A DNA stretch of 64,000 nt from CALLCD01 sp039196965 (GCA_039196965.1 JBCCUK010000023.1:1-64000), one strand, 5' to 3'. Positions 8,471 through 17,551 are shown, numbered from the stretch's first letter. A program made the numbers and translations. The notes: a model not told the origin generated them from the sequence alone.

Positions 8471-8485
8471 TTAATCCCAGATTAA
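8471..8485 (-). promoter_or_regulatory. CtrA-type binding site (TTAA-N7-TTAA)
   Basis: A perfect TTAA-N7-TTAA, read on the minus strand as TTAATCTGGGATTAA followed by C. It lies in the short gap between the porin gene (ends 8506) and the start of the NtrZ-like gene (8430). This is the consensus of the cell-cycle regulator CtrA, which the host lineage is expected to have. No other perfect copy was found in the intergenic regions I scanned. Binding itself is inference. Confidence 0.5.
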
Positions 8486-8505
8486 CAATTCGTGAATGAG
8501 CCAAA

Positions 8506-9684
8506 TTAAAGTTGAAGTGTCATTTCGATCACAGGCCCAAGGGACGAGTTCCTTGTTCCATTTGCGAATTTTAGACGATTTCTGTCAATTCCGATAGACA
8601 CAACCAAACGCCAAATCTCCTTGGAAGCGCCAAAATGCCACGTCTCTCCATCAACATCTGTCAAATCATCGTTCGATTGGCCGTAACCACCTGACCAGTT
8701 CAAGCCAAACCAGTCCGTCCCAACCCCTAAAGACCAGGCCCGATAACGGCCGCCTCCATTATCCGTGGTGAGCCAATCCGCCCCGAAACGCCACTGCTCC
8801 CATTCCAGATTCCCACCTGTCGACCAGACCTGTAGCGTGCCATTTTCGATGTCTCCTGGCAGCGTATCCAGATCGGCCCGACCGAACGATCCATACACGC
8901 TCGCCCTCACGCCAGAACTTCGAAACCTTCGAGACCCATTCGCCGCCAGTTCGAAAGCCTGGCTGAGGCGTGGCTCTTCGATACCAGATACCAGGCGTCT
9001 TGGATCGCGATCGACACCGCCTGTATTCACATCCGGCGTATATGACGCGCCAACACGAAAACCAAGAATACGCGGCGTAGCATAGCTGATCTTCAGCGAA
9101 GGCCCAGTAAGGTCATTGCGCGTCAGCACGGTTGCAACACCGCTCGTATCAAGGCTCGGATTAACCCCCCTATGCAGACGGAACACATTCGGGCTTCCTT
9201 CATGGAACCGCCGTGCGACACCAATATCCCTGCCCGCAAGCAATTCGCCATACCCACCATCTATGTAAGCAAATGCTGTCTCTAGCTCGACTTCAAAACC
9301 GTCCTCTTCGAGAGGTCCGCCCAACGTTAAACCTGTAAAAGCCCCTCTCGGCAGGGGCTCGATGGAAGAAGTCGCACTTCCATCCCCAATCTGGCCCGAA
9401 AACCCTTGCCGGGCCGGATGATCGAATTGTCCCCGGCCACCTATACGAACACCAATCTCGGCTCCATTATCAAGCACACGCTCCAGACGAAGCTCGGCGC
9501 GCAAATCGCCAAGCACCGGCTCGCTTTCCAGATCACCCGCATCGGTTCGCCCCGGCGAGGCGACAATTGAGACATCTGCCCGTGTATCAATCTCCCAATC
9601 AGACAGCAGCCGACCCTGAGCATTCCCAACCGTTAAAGGGCAAAGACCGGCTAGAATGATAAGCCCTGGGCGGATGACAAACAT
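8506..9684 (-). CDS. Porin (gram-negative outer-membrane beta-barrel)
   Basis: A 392-residue protein with a signal peptide ending near VGNAQG (residue 24). Alternating hydrophobic strands follow, such as FRVGASYTP, VRASVYGSFG and FGADWLTTD, ending in a typical beta-barrel C-terminus (GPVIEMTLQL, whose last residue is Leu rather than the more common Phe). The length and strand pattern fit a 16-stranded general porin. The long LLAGRDIGVARRFHEG segment could be the constriction loop, as in rhodobacter-type porins. It is probably a diffusion channel; its specificity is unknown. Confidence 0.78.
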   Translation of the reverse strand: MFVIRPGLIILAGLCPLTVGNAQGRLLSDWEIDTRADVSIVASPGRTDAGDLESEPVLGDLRAELRLERVLDNGAEIGVRIGGRGQFDHPARQGFSGQIGDGSATSSIEPLPRGAFTGLTLGGPLEEDGFEVELETAFAYIDGGYGELLAGRDIGVARRFHEGSPNVFRLHRGVNPSLDTSGVATVLTRNDLTGPSLKISYATPRILGFRVGASYTPDVNTGGVDRDPRRLVSGIEEPRLSQAFELAANGSRRFRSSGVRASVYGSFGRADLDTLPGDIENGTLQVWSTGGNLEWEQWRFGADWLTTDNGGGRYRAWSLGVGTDWFGLNWSGGYGQSNDDLTDVDGETWHFGASKEIWRLVVSIGIDRNRLKFANGTRNSSLGPVIEMTLQL

Positions 9685-9774
9685 GCTTTTCCCTATTCAC
9701 TTCCAGACGCATAACACCTCTGGCACGGCAGAGTCAGCGTGATATACACGGGCGTAGGAATGACAGGAAAAACA

Positions 9775-10212
9775 GTGAAAGCTCGCCTAATGACCATGAG
9801 ATTGATGTCAGCCATTATGCTCGGCAGCGCCTTGGCGCTTTCAGCATGTTCGTCTCGATCCTCCGGCAATCAGGTCGTTGAGGAAATAGACGGTGGCGTG
9901 AACCCATACCTCTGGCGTGCGTCGCTCGATACGCTTCGCTTTTTGCCTTTGGAGGACGCCGATCCTTATGGCGGAATCATCAATTTCGACTGGCTGGCTT
10001 TCGAGGAGACCCCCGGAGAGCGTGTCAAAGCCTCTGTTTTTATCCTTGATACCCGCTTACGCGCCGATGGAGTGAAAGTATCGGTGTTTCGACAAATCAT
10101 GGATGAGAGCGGTCAGTGGCAGGATGCAAGTGTCTCCACTGACACTCAGATCCAACTGGAAAACAAGATTCTTGAACGCGCACGCGTCTTAAAGTCTTCG
10201 GAAATCGGCTAG
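9775..10212 (+). CDS. DUF3576 domain lipoprotein
   Basis: About 145 residues. GTG at 9775 has AGGAAAA six bases upstream and is my preferred start; ATGs at 9760 and 9790 are alternatives in the same frame. A signal peptide ends in the lipobox LSAC. The body matches DUF3576, with GVNPYLWRASLDTLRFLPL, ADPYGG and RLRADGVKVSVFRQ. This family usually lies just upstream of leuS-lptE-holA in alphaproteobacteria and is thought to be envelope-associated. Here lptE and holA follow but leuS does not. The function is unknown. Confidence 0.82.
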   Translation: MKARLMTMRLMSAIMLGSALALSACSSRSSGNQVVEEIDGGVNPYLWRASLDTLRFLPLEDADPYGGIINFDWLAFEETPGERVKASVFILDTRLRADGVKVSVFRQIMDESGQWQDASVSTDTQIQLENKILERARVLKSSEIG

Positions 10213-10332
10213 ATAGGGAAATAAAGCCGAGACAGTTTGCCAATAAATTCCGTGGTGGGTGACGAGTCGCTCTTGGCGCGCGTGAAGAAAAGCATTGTTG
10301 TTCTCCATCGCATCGTGAATACGATTTGTCTT

Positions 10333-10803
10333 ATGAGACATATACTCGCTATTTTCGCTTTAGCTACAGCATCCGCATGCGGCTTTCAGCCAGTCCATTC
10401 AACGGCCAATCAAAGTGCATCTGGCGGCGATATCTATATTCCAGAAATCGACGGTCGATCCGGTCACTCGCTTCGTAAGGCACTTCTGGCGGAACTTGCG
10501 CCGGGTCTGCCAGGCATCGAAAATGCAACTCTTACGGTAACACTCCGAGACAACCTACAGCGGCTTGCCATTCGGCCGGATGAAGCGGCCGCCAGAACCG
10601 ATGTAGTGGCAATCGGAAGATATGTGCTCGACACCGGCGAGAAAGCAATTTCAGGAGAGGCGCGCTCAGAAACGAGTTTTAATGTTCCTACTGGGGCCTT
10701 TGCAGATATTGCCTCGCAGGCCGATGCGACAGAGCGCGCGGTTAATCAGCTGGCCCGCTTGATCGCCGAGGACTTGCGTCTGCAACTGCTGGACGCAGAA
10801 TGA
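10333..10803 (+). CDS. lptE: LPS-assembly lipoprotein LptE
   Basis: A 156-residue lipoprotein starting MRHILAIFAL. The lipobox is TASACGFQPVH, with CGFQP-typical of alphaproteobacterial LptE. The frame is open from 10237, but only this start gives a proper signal peptide. LptE plugs the LptD barrel and delivers lipopolysaccharide to the outer leaflet. It overlaps holA by four bases (ATGA), the standard alphaproteobacterial arrangement. The lptD partner is not in the window. Confidence 0.85.
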   Translation: MRHILAIFALATASACGFQPVHSTANQSASGGDIYIPEIDGRSGHSLRKALLAELAPGLPGIENATLTVTLRDNLQRLAIRPDEAAARTDVVAIGRYVLDTGEKAISGEARSETSFNVPTGAFADIASQADATERAVNQLARLIAEDLRLQLLDAE

Positions 10804-11831
10804 GACTTGCTGGCGCACAGGCGGTCCGATTCTGTGAAAAGCCGAAGGCGGGTATTTGGGCATTTCTCATATTCGGTGAGGATGAAGGAGTCGTCACGGA
10901 CAATGCCTTAGTCCTCAGAACCGCTTTGGCTGGAATAGCCACCGATACCGAATTTATCACGCTCGATGAAGAAGATATCAAAAAGGAACCGGCAATCCTC
11001 TTCGACAGTCTGGAGGCAAGGTCACTCTTGGGCGCGAGACGAGTAATCCGTGTCAGGACAACGGGAGAAAAGGCCTCCAGCCTAATTCTTGAGGCCATTG
11101 CCATGGGCGAGGCTGATCCAGAACGCTTCGATGCCCCTCTGCTCATTACGGCAGGCACACTCGGCAAAAGATCAAAGCTGAGGAGCACGATCGAGAGCGC
11201 GCAGAACGCGGCAGCCCTGCACCTCTACAGTGACACATCTGAAAATGCCGCCGCGCTCGTCCGGGAAAAACTCCAGTCTGAGGGTGTAGAGATTACCGAC
11301 AGTGCTTTGGCTACTTTCGCGGCCGATCTGCCTGGACACCGGGGTCTCGCCAATCAGGAAATCGAGAAAATTGCCCTTTATGGGAGAGGACTGGAAAGAC
11401 CCCTAAATATAACGGATATTCGGTCACTCAGCACAACCGATTCCGAGCACGCACTCAGTGAGCTTGTACGGACAACACTTCAAGGGCAGCTTCCGGAATC
11501 GGTTAGAGGTCTCGACCGTCTAATGATTTCGGGAACATCTCCCATCTCAATTCTGAGAGCCGTGCAACGCGAGGCAAGCCGTCTGCTTCAGGCTCACAAG
11601 CTCGCAGGCTCGGGCGGCGATATCGGAATGAAACTCAGGCCGCCTGTATTCAAATCAGATTGGCCAGCCTTCCGTAGTCTGATGGGGTTATGGTCGCCCA
11701 AAAGACTGGCGCGCATTCTTGAGCGCATCTACGAGGCTGAAGCATCAATCAAACAGGCTGGCGCAATGGGCGATGCACAAATTCGGCATCTCCTCCTCGA
11801 CCTATCCAAGGCAGCAGCAGCGATCAAATGA
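10800..11831 (+). CDS. holA: DNA polymerase III subunit delta
   Basis: A 343-residue protein. It shows the HolA pattern: an N-terminal ATPase-like domain (FLIFGEDEGVV, then ALEARSLLGARRVIRV, then LLITAGTLGKRSKLR) and a C-terminal helical collar domain (ISILRAVQREASRLLQAHKL). It opens the beta sliding clamp as part of the clamp loader. It is translationally coupled to lptE (ATGA overlap), which supports the start. It ends nine bases before the convergent nuclease gene. Confidence 0.9.
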   Translation: MRLAGAQAVRFCEKPKAGIWAFLIFGEDEGVVTDNALVLRTALAGIATDTEFITLDEEDIKKEPAILFDSLEARSLLGARRVIRVRTTGEKASSLILEAIAMGEADPERFDAPLLITAGTLGKRSKLRSTIESAQNAAALHLYSDTSENAAALVREKLQSEGVEITDSALATFAADLPGHRGLANQEIEKIALYGRGLERPLNITDIRSLSTTDSEHALSELVRTTLQGQLPESVRGLDRLMISGTSPISILRAVQREASRLLQAHKLAGSGGDIGMKLRPPVFKSDWPAFRSLMGLWSPKRLARILERIYEAEASIKQAGAMGDAQIRHLLLDLSKAAAAIK

Positions 11832-11839
11832 TAGCAGGT

Positions 11840-12619
11840 TTATCCAGCGAGCTCTTCGATATTGAGACTATGGGTGAGCTCCAGCCGGCCATCGCGCATA
11901 TATCCTCTGACAAGAGCTTCCATCGGAGGCGTGTGACAAATCTCGGCGGCTGTTGGCCGTACATCAATCCAGAATGCACTGCTTCCCGACCGTAGGGCAC
12001 AAACGAAATTATCGCCTATTGAGTCATGCCTAACCAAACGTTGGGTCTGAACGATAGTGAACCCTGACAGCTCACCAGCAACCGCCTTAGCCGGCACTAT
12101 TTTGTAAGCCTTTTCAGACCAAAGCCCCGCGCGCTCAACCCGCGCCAGCTGTTCCGCCTCGAACAGGTATTCTGCCTTGGCCGCGGTATCGGGATAGACG
12201 CGGACGCGCGCACCGCCTTGCCGCACGATTTCCTCATTGAGCCAAATCCGTGGACCGAGATCATCGGCCGTGAAAACATAGGCAAGTGCACGATCATACC
12301 GATCACGGGTCAGCCCCGGATAATACAACCGAACGAGCCTCCCAAGCGCCATATCTTCTAACAACCGTTTAGCTTCTTGGGCAAAGGGCTGACTGGTTTG
12401 ATCGCGTCTCTGTAGTGCTGGTGCCTCTACGCCCACGAGCCTAACCGTCAGCCCGGTATCAAGGATGATTGCATCACCATCGATAATCCGAACGACCCTA
12501 CCCGTCTCCCCTCTTGGTATGCCGTCGAGTATCCCATCGCTCCCGCACGATACGAGCAGGAGGGCGAACAAAACCATGCTAAACTGGCTGCATACCCAAT
12601 GAGATAGCGCTTTGATCAT
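11840..12619 (-). CDS. Thermonuclease-family (SNase) lipoprotein
   Basis: A 259-residue protein. A signal peptide ends in the lipobox LLVSC (about residue 25), so a lipid-anchored envelope protein is predicted. An SNase domain follows: VVRIIDGDAIILDTGLTVRLVGVEAP, with the DGD metal motif and the catalytic Arg in VRLVGVEAP, then RDRYDRALAYVF with the second Arg, and IWLNEEIVRQGGARV. A C-terminal extension of about 80 residues beyond the nuclease fold has two cysteines (FVCALRSG, AEICHTPP). It probably degrades extracellular or periplasmic nucleic acid. It is convergent with holA. Confidence 0.85.
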   Translation of the reverse strand: MIKALSHWVCSQFSMVLFALLLVSCGSDGILDGIPRGETGRVVRIIDGDAIILDTGLTVRLVGVEAPALQRRDQTSQPFAQEAKRLLEDMALGRLVRLYYPGLTRDRYDRALAYVFTADDLGPRIWLNEEIVRQGGARVRVYPDTAAKAEYLFEAEQLARVERAGLWSEKAYKIVPAKAVAGELSGFTIVQTQRLVRHDSIGDNFVCALRSGSSAFWIDVRPTAAEICHTPPMEALVRGYMRDGRLELTHSLNIEELAG

Positions 12620-12674
12620 AACGTAGTTTTACAGATCGAATCCACACCGGGCCACTATTGGCGCGCAAACCGCA

Positions 12675-12702
12675 TTGCACCCTTCTAGCAGGAGAGTATT
12701 GT
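12675..12702 (+). promoter_or_regulatory. Probable sigma-70 promoter of tRNA-Arg
   Basis: TTGCAC (12675-12680) and TATTGT (12697-12702) are separated by 16 bases. The downstream edge is 11 bases from the mature tRNA 5' end at 12714, consistent with transcription starting just before the tRNA. The match to consensus is partial. Confidence 0.4.
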
Positions 12703-12713
12703 GCCGACAGCAT

Positions 12714-12790
12714 GTCTCCGTAGCTCAGCTGCATAGAGCAACCGCCTCCTAAGCGGTAGGTCGCAGGTTGGAATCCTGCCGGGGACGCCA
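12714..12790 (+). tRNA. tRNA-Arg (anticodon CCT)
   Basis: A 77-base cloverleaf. The acceptor stem GTCTCCG pairs with CGGGGAC (one G-T), the discriminator is G, and an encoded CCA lies at 12788-12790. The D arm carries the TAGCTCAG motif. The anticodon stem ACCGC/GCGGT closes the loop CTCCTAA, giving anticodon CCT and reading AGG. The T arm is GCAGG-TTGGAAT-CCTGC, in which the usual TTCGAAT reads TTGGAAT, a mild deviation. Confidence 0.93.
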
Positions 12791-12796
12791 GCCGAT

Positions 12797-14500
12797 CTAT
12801 CCGGTCGCGTCGAGCCGCTTCCAGTCCCGCAAGAGTTGCCTGAGTTCCTGGTCAGGAATACCGCGACTGAAGAGAAAACCCTGACCGAGTGTACAGCCAC
12901 GTCGGCGAAGAAATGCAGCTTGATTTTCTGTCTCCACGCCTTCGGCCACAGTCTGCAGACCGAGCGTTTCCGCCATCGCTAGGATCATTTCGACGATCGC
13001 AGGGGCCTGCGCATCTTTTTCCAGGTCAGATACGAATTGCCTGTCGATCTTGAAGATGTCGAATGGTAGCTGGGTCAGCAGGGACAAATTAGCATGGCCC
13101 GTCCCGAAATCATCAATCGCAAGCTTTATCCCCATCGCTCTGAGGGGTTGCATAACGTCAATAACGCGCTGCGGATCAGAGACCGCCATGGTTTCGGTGA
13201 TCTCCAGCTCAAGAAATCGCGGCGGCAGACCTGCGTACCGCAGCGCATCGACAACCTTATCGATGAAGTCCTTCTGCTGGAATTGTGTCGGCGCAACATT
13301 CACCGCCACAGCCACCGGAAAGCCCTCCCGCATCCAGGAGGATGCCGCCTGGCAGGACTGATTCAGTATTTGAAACCCGATCTCATCGACAAGGCCAAGT
13401 TCCTCAGCAAGCGGAATAAATGTCCCAGGGGAGATCATTCGTCCCTCCCCGCGATACCAGCGGGCAAGAGCCTCCACACCAACAATTTGGCCAGTTTGAA
13501 AGCAGACTTTCGGCTGGAAAACCGGGCGGAAGGCCTGATCTGAAACAGCCTCTCGCAATTCCTGCTCGAACCGCTGGCGACCGACGGCAAGACGCTCCAG
13601 TCTTGGGGTAAAGAACTGAAAACCCTGTTTTTTCGCCCGTCGCATCTCATCAAGGGCCATACCGGCATTCTTGAGAAGAACCTCCGGCATTTCACCATCA
13701 TCTGGTGCTATCGCAATCCCGCCCGAAACGTCGACGTTTATGGCTCTACCATCGATTTCGAAGGGCTGTACAAATAACAGGCGTAGATCGCGGGCAATTT
13801 TCGATGCCCCTTCCCGGTCACAACCGGACGGCAACATGACGCCGAACTCTCCCGGCCCGATGCATGCGAAAAAACTGTCTTTGATCTTGTTGGTATCGTC
13901 TGCCTCAACGGTTGCCAGAAGCATGGATATGCGCGCAGAGACTTCCGCTACCAGTGATCGGCTCCCAGATGCCCCAAGAGCATCCCCGGCTCTGGAAAGT
14001 CCATCGAGGCGAATATTAAAAAATGTCAGCGGTGCCTCACGCGAGCAGTCCAAGAGGGCTTTTTTCAAAGCAGATCTCAAGCTCAGCGCATTCGGCAAAC
14101 CAGTTGGACCATCCCGAAAAGCAGCCCTTTGAAGTTGCTCGATTTCATCGCGAAACCCACGCCTCCGGATCCTTATGCGTTCAGCGATCCGCTCGAATTC
14201 AGCATGCTTCACGTTCAGTTTTGAATCTTCAGCCACTATAGCTTCTAGCTGGGAAAACTCATCCCGGAGTGAACGCCCCCAGCGAGCCGCTAAGCAAATA
14301 GCAACGAGTGTCGAAAGGCATGCAACAGCGAAAAACACGGCCAAGCCGTTCGGTCGAACATCTTTTGTGGCGAACATAAAAGCCAGACTGGCCGCAACCC
14401 AGAAAAGGCCACAAGCCATAGCCACAGTGCGCGGCAATCTCGCGGCAACGAAAGGAAGCCGGCGCGTTATGCCCGGATGCGCTGGATGAGTAGAATTCAC
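12797..14500 (-). CDS. EAL phosphodiesterase with degenerate GGDEF domain, membrane-bound
   Basis: A 567-residue protein. Two hydrophobic segments (about 26-44 and 52-72) anchor it to the membrane. A GGDEF-like domain (about 130-300) follows, with GPGEF at residues 215-219 in place of GG(D/E)EF, so diguanylate cyclase activity is doubtful. The EAL domain (about 315-560) keeps its key residues: EAL at 343-345, NVAPTQF, ELEITET, IDDFGTG, IFKIDRQFV, AEGVETE and LGQGFLFS. It should therefore hydrolyse cyclic di-GMP, with the GGDEF-like domain perhaps sensing GTP. It is a single gene beside tRNA-Arg. Confidence 0.92.
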   Translation of the reverse strand: MNSTHPAHPGITRRLPFVAARLPRTVAMACGLFWVAASLAFMFATKDVRPNGLAVFFAVACLSTLVAICLAARWGRSLRDEFSQLEAIVAEDSKLNVKHAEFERIAERIRIRRRGFRDEIEQLQRAAFRDGPTGLPNALSLRSALKKALLDCSREAPLTFFNIRLDGLSRAGDALGASGSRSLVAEVSARISMLLATVEADDTNKIKDSFFACIGPGEFGVMLPSGCDREGASKIARDLRLLFVQPFEIDGRAINVDVSGGIAIAPDDGEMPEVLLKNAGMALDEMRRAKKQGFQFFTPRLERLAVGRQRFEQELREAVSDQAFRPVFQPKVCFQTGQIVGVEALARWYRGEGRMISPGTFIPLAEELGLVDEIGFQILNQSCQAASSWMREGFPVAVAVNVAPTQFQQKDFIDKVVDALRYAGLPPRFLELEITETMAVSDPQRVIDVMQPLRAMGIKLAIDDFGTGHANLSLLTQLPFDIFKIDRQFVSDLEKDAQAPAIVEMILAMAETLGLQTVAEGVETENQAAFLRRRGCTLGQGFLFSRGIPDQELRQLLRDWKRLDATG

Positions 14501-14621
14501 TCGTGATCAGTCCTCAAACCAAAGAACGCCCTCTAATTCGTTTTGGATTATGAGAAAGTGTTTAGAATTCTATGAATAAAAGGACTCCAAACTTCATACC
14601 TCCTCACGCATATACCGACGC

Positions 14622-15218
14622 ATGACAGATAATCGAACAGCTAGAGTTAAGCGGAAAACCAAAGAAACCGATATCGAGGTCTTTATGGATCTGGACGGTA
14701 CCGGAACAGGCGATATCGAAACAGGCGTAGGCTTTTTCGACCATATGCTTGAGAGTTTCGCAAAACACTCAGCCATAGATCTATTTGTCCGTACCAAAGG
14801 CGATCTTCACATCGATATGCACCACACCGTAGAGGATACGGGCATTGTTATGGGCGAAGCGCTCATGAAAGCGTTAGGTGATTTCGGCGGCATTACAAGG
14901 TATGGAAACGCTTATCTGCCGATGGACGAGACCCTCAGTCGCGCGGCGCTAGACCTTTGCAATAGGCCTTATTTCATATGGAAAGTGGCGTTCACGCGCG
15001 ACAAGATTGGCGATATGGACACTGAGCTCTTCAAGGAGTTTTTCCAGGCTTTTGCCACACGCGGTGGGATGTGTCTGCACGTAGAAAATCTGTACGGGGA
15101 CAACTCCCACCACATTGCTGAAAGCTGTTTTAAGGCGCTTGCACGCGCCCTGCGCATGGCGATTGCGATCGACGCTCGTCTCGGTGGTGCGCCGGCGTCA
15201 ACGAAAGGCTCGCTCTAG
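14622..15218 (+). CDS. hisB: Imidazoleglycerol-phosphate dehydratase
   Basis: A 198-residue protein, full length for monofunctional HisB. The two metal-binding repeats are visible: HHTVEDTG early and HHIAESCFKALARALR late, plus GFFDHMLESFAKHS. It catalyses dehydration of imidazole glycerol phosphate, the sixth committed step (seventh by another count) of histidine synthesis, in the cytoplasm. The other histidine genes (hisH, hisA, hisF, hisE) begin 2.4 kb downstream, beyond two minus-strand genes. It overlaps the convergent hydrolase by four bases. Confidence 0.95.
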   Translation: MTDNRTARVKRKTKETDIEVFMDLDGTGTGDIETGVGFFDHMLESFAKHSAIDLFVRTKGDLHIDMHHTVEDTGIVMGEALMKALGDFGGITRYGNAYLPMDETLSRAALDLCNRPYFIWKVAFTRDKIGDMDTELFKEFFQAFATRGGMCLHVENLYGDNSHHIAESCFKALARALRMAIAIDARLGGAPASTKGSL

Positions 15219-16075
15219 TTTCTGGCTTTCAGAAAAGCGCGGTAGCGCCGCTTCGCGTCGTTGGTATGCTCGTCATTGTACCAATCCGATGGACCGGACG
15301 GCAGCATCGCATTGTCAAAACCATGCTGCGCATCCGCATAGACAATAGTCTCAGTTGGCAGACCTGAATCTTTGAGCGCTGCCAATTGAGACAGACAGGC
15401 CTTGTGATTGACCACGGTGTCTGCACCGGCGATGAAAGCGAGTGTATCGGGCTCGCTTTGCCAGCCCCTTACCCGGCTGAGCGCACCAAGCCCGCAATGC
15501 GGGTAAAACAGAATAAGCCCTTCAATGGAGGGCCAACCACCGTCGTAGTCACGAAGCCCTGCAGGCAATTTGCTGGGGCCCATGGTCATGAAATCCATAA
15601 TGGACCATGCGCCGTGCGACCAACCGGCCAGATATACCCTGTCCGGATCAGCCTGAGGATCGGACAGAGCAATATCATAGGCCGCAAGAATGTCTGCTGC
15701 CCGCTCCTGACCTAACAGCGCCTTACCCTGACAAACTGTGTCCATTGCCAAATCCCGGCCAAATCCTCTTGGCCGATTGCTATCGACAATCACCGAGATA
15801 AATCCCGCCTCATTCGCAATATCCGCCCATTCAGCATGACGGGGGAGGCTCAAACCGCCGCATCCATGCATCTGGATAATGATGGGCAGCAATCCATCAA
15901 TCTTATCTGGACGGCTTACCGTAATATGAGGATCGAGCTTTGAGACGAGATCCGTAAATGTAATCTCGTCAACAGCGGAAGCGCGCCATGACAGTGCTAA
16001 CGCTTCCCCTCGAAAAAACAGAGCGCCACCAATAACGGCTAGCACAAGCATTAAAGCCAGGAATATTCTCTTCAT
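15215..16075 (-). CDS. Alpha/beta hydrolase (dienelactone hydrolase-like), exported or membrane-anchored
   Basis: About 286 residues from MKRIFLALMLVL; the frame extends to 16114. An N-terminal hydrophobic segment acts as signal or anchor. The catalytic Ser is in AGWSHGAW, the likely Asp in IAGADTVV and the His in DAQHGFDN. An oxyanion-type HGCGG motif follows the first strand (IIQMHGCGGL). The family fits dienelactone hydrolase-like esterases with a Ser nucleophile. The substrate is unknown. It lies between hisB and hisH on the opposite strand, followed by a second hydrolase gene also on the minus strand. Confidence 0.8.
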   Translation of the reverse strand: MKRIFLALMLVLAVIGGALFFRGEALALSWRASAVDEITFTDLVSKLDPHITVSRPDKIDGLLPIIIQMHGCGGLSLPRHAEWADIANEAGFISVIVDSNRPRGFGRDLAMDTVCQGKALLGQERAADILAAYDIALSDPQADPDRVYLAGWSHGAWSIMDFMTMGPSKLPAGLRDYDGGWPSIEGLILFYPHCGLGALSRVRGWQSEPDTLAFIAGADTVVNHKACLSQLAALKDSGLPTETIVYADAQHGFDNAMLPSGPSDWYNDEHTNDAKRRYRAFLKARN

Positions 16076-16138
16076 TTCACGCCCAAACGACAGAGTGCAT
16101 AGCTGCCGTAGCATGGGCTTGATAGTAAGAGGTTAACT

Positions 16139-17551
16139 TCAACCGGCGCTAGATGCGACAGATTGCACACTCGGTTCGAAAGATTGATAGGGTTGGCTAC
16201 AGATGCGGTTTCGTCGGCGAGTTAATGCCCCTATGACCCAATAGGTGATAGGCGTTGCAGCCTCCTCTCCCATGCATTGACGCAAGCCATTCTCCGCCGG
16301 CACCAAATCCGTCGGCCCCACGGAAGGATCGGCCAGCAAGCGGCTGATGTACTGAATCGAAAACGTGTCGGACGCGTAGGTCGAGTGGTTTGTCGAAATG
16401 AAACGCTCCCAAAAGCGATCTTTGAGAAACGAGATATCGAAGACGTTCACACCTGGGAAAATTACGGGTCCTTCGGCCGGCTTGAAGTAGCCTATGCGCC
16501 GCTTTCTTCGGCGTGGGTCGCGCAGAAAAACGTTCCTCAAAAACCCGGAAAAGGCCACGGCCCTGTCATTTCGGGATGTCAGCAACGTAACCGATTTTGC
16601 AAGCTCCCCTGGAGGCCCCAGCCATTCCTGAGCTAGCCCGCTATCGAGATCACCGGCAGCAAGAATAACTGCACCAAAGAGGGGTCCACTCTTCTCGGCA
16701 TTGCGTCCCTCCCAAGCTTCGGAGTCCCGCAACAATGCCACCGCCTGGGAGAAAACGCGGGTGCCCATACTATGGGCAATCACATGGATTTCTCCCCCTT
16801 CCGGCAATTGATCCTGAATTTGGATCAAAAAGTTTGCCAGCGCCCGCGCCGACATATCGCCGTCAATTTGATCGTTGAAGTATTCTCGTACCCGCGCATT
16901 TGACGGCCAGGAGAAATAAAAGAGCGGGCCATCAAAACCCGTATCACTTTTAAGCTGAGCAGCGCGAAATGCGCCGTTTCGGAAGGAAACGTTGAAACCG
17001 TGAATATGCAGGAGGGCATCCTTGTCACTCGCCTCACCAAAGAGCTGGCTTACCACACTTGAAAACCCGTCATAGCTGTAAAACGGCTCTGGAGGTCTTA
17101 AAAACGAGAACAGGCGATCGCGTTCGTCTTCGCTTACGGGATCGCGATCACTCCCCTTGCGACGAATAGGATCGCCCGGTCTATGCAGCGCCGGGATGGT
17201 CACAATGACCTCGCCCGTCTCCAACCGAGTCGTGGTCGGTAGCTGCAAGAGCTCAGAAGGCACCTCATAAGCCCGGTCAATCTGCTCTGGCTCTGTTCCA
17301 TATCCCATTTGCCCGCCAGCATCGAAAGGCAATCTGTCTCTGTTCGTCCCATATACAACGCGCACACAGTGATAACCTCCGCTAGAGCATTGCGCGGCGG
17401 GCATAGAGGCTGGTTGAAATACAGGACTTCGGGTCACCGCCGGGCGCTGCTGTATCTGCACCTCTGGCAGCGGAGCCTTTTCCGTTTCCGGCGGCGAGCT
17501 GGTCGCACAAGCCGCAACAGCCCAGAATCCAAAAAGCAGAAAGCGTCGCAT
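16139..17551 (-). CDS. Alpha/beta hydrolase of the DUF900 family, lipoprotein
   Basis: A 470-residue protein. A short signal peptide ends in the lipobox VAACATSS. The DUF900 hydrolase core is recognisable: LLHIHGFNVSFRNG, then LFYFSWPSNARVREY, then the nucleophile in IHVIAHSMGTRVF, and a late His region (STNHSTYASD). A long N-terminal region with VVYGTNRDR is typical of the family, and the sequence extends about 60 residues past the hydrolase fold. The cellular role is unknown. It is the second of two minus-strand hydrolases between hisB and hisH. Confidence 0.85.
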   Translation of the reverse strand: MRRFLLFGFWAVAACATSSPPETEKAPLPEVQIQQRPAVTRSPVFQPASMPAAQCSSGGYHCVRVVYGTNRDRLPFDAGGQMGYGTEPEQIDRAYEVPSELLQLPTTTRLETGEVIVTIPALHRPGDPIRRKGSDRDPVSEDERDRLFSFLRPPEPFYSYDGFSSVVSQLFGEASDKDALLHIHGFNVSFRNGAFRAAQLKSDTGFDGPLFYFSWPSNARVREYFNDQIDGDMSARALANFLIQIQDQLPEGGEIHVIAHSMGTRVFSQAVALLRDSEAWEGRNAEKSGPLFGAVILAAGDLDSGLAQEWLGPPGELAKSVTLLTSRNDRAVAFSGFLRNVFLRDPRRRKRRIGYFKPAEGPVIFPGVNVFDISFLKDRFWERFISTNHSTYASDTFSIQYISRLLADPSVGPTDLVPAENGLRQCMGEEAATPITYWVIGALTRRRNRICSQPYQSFEPSVQSVASSAG

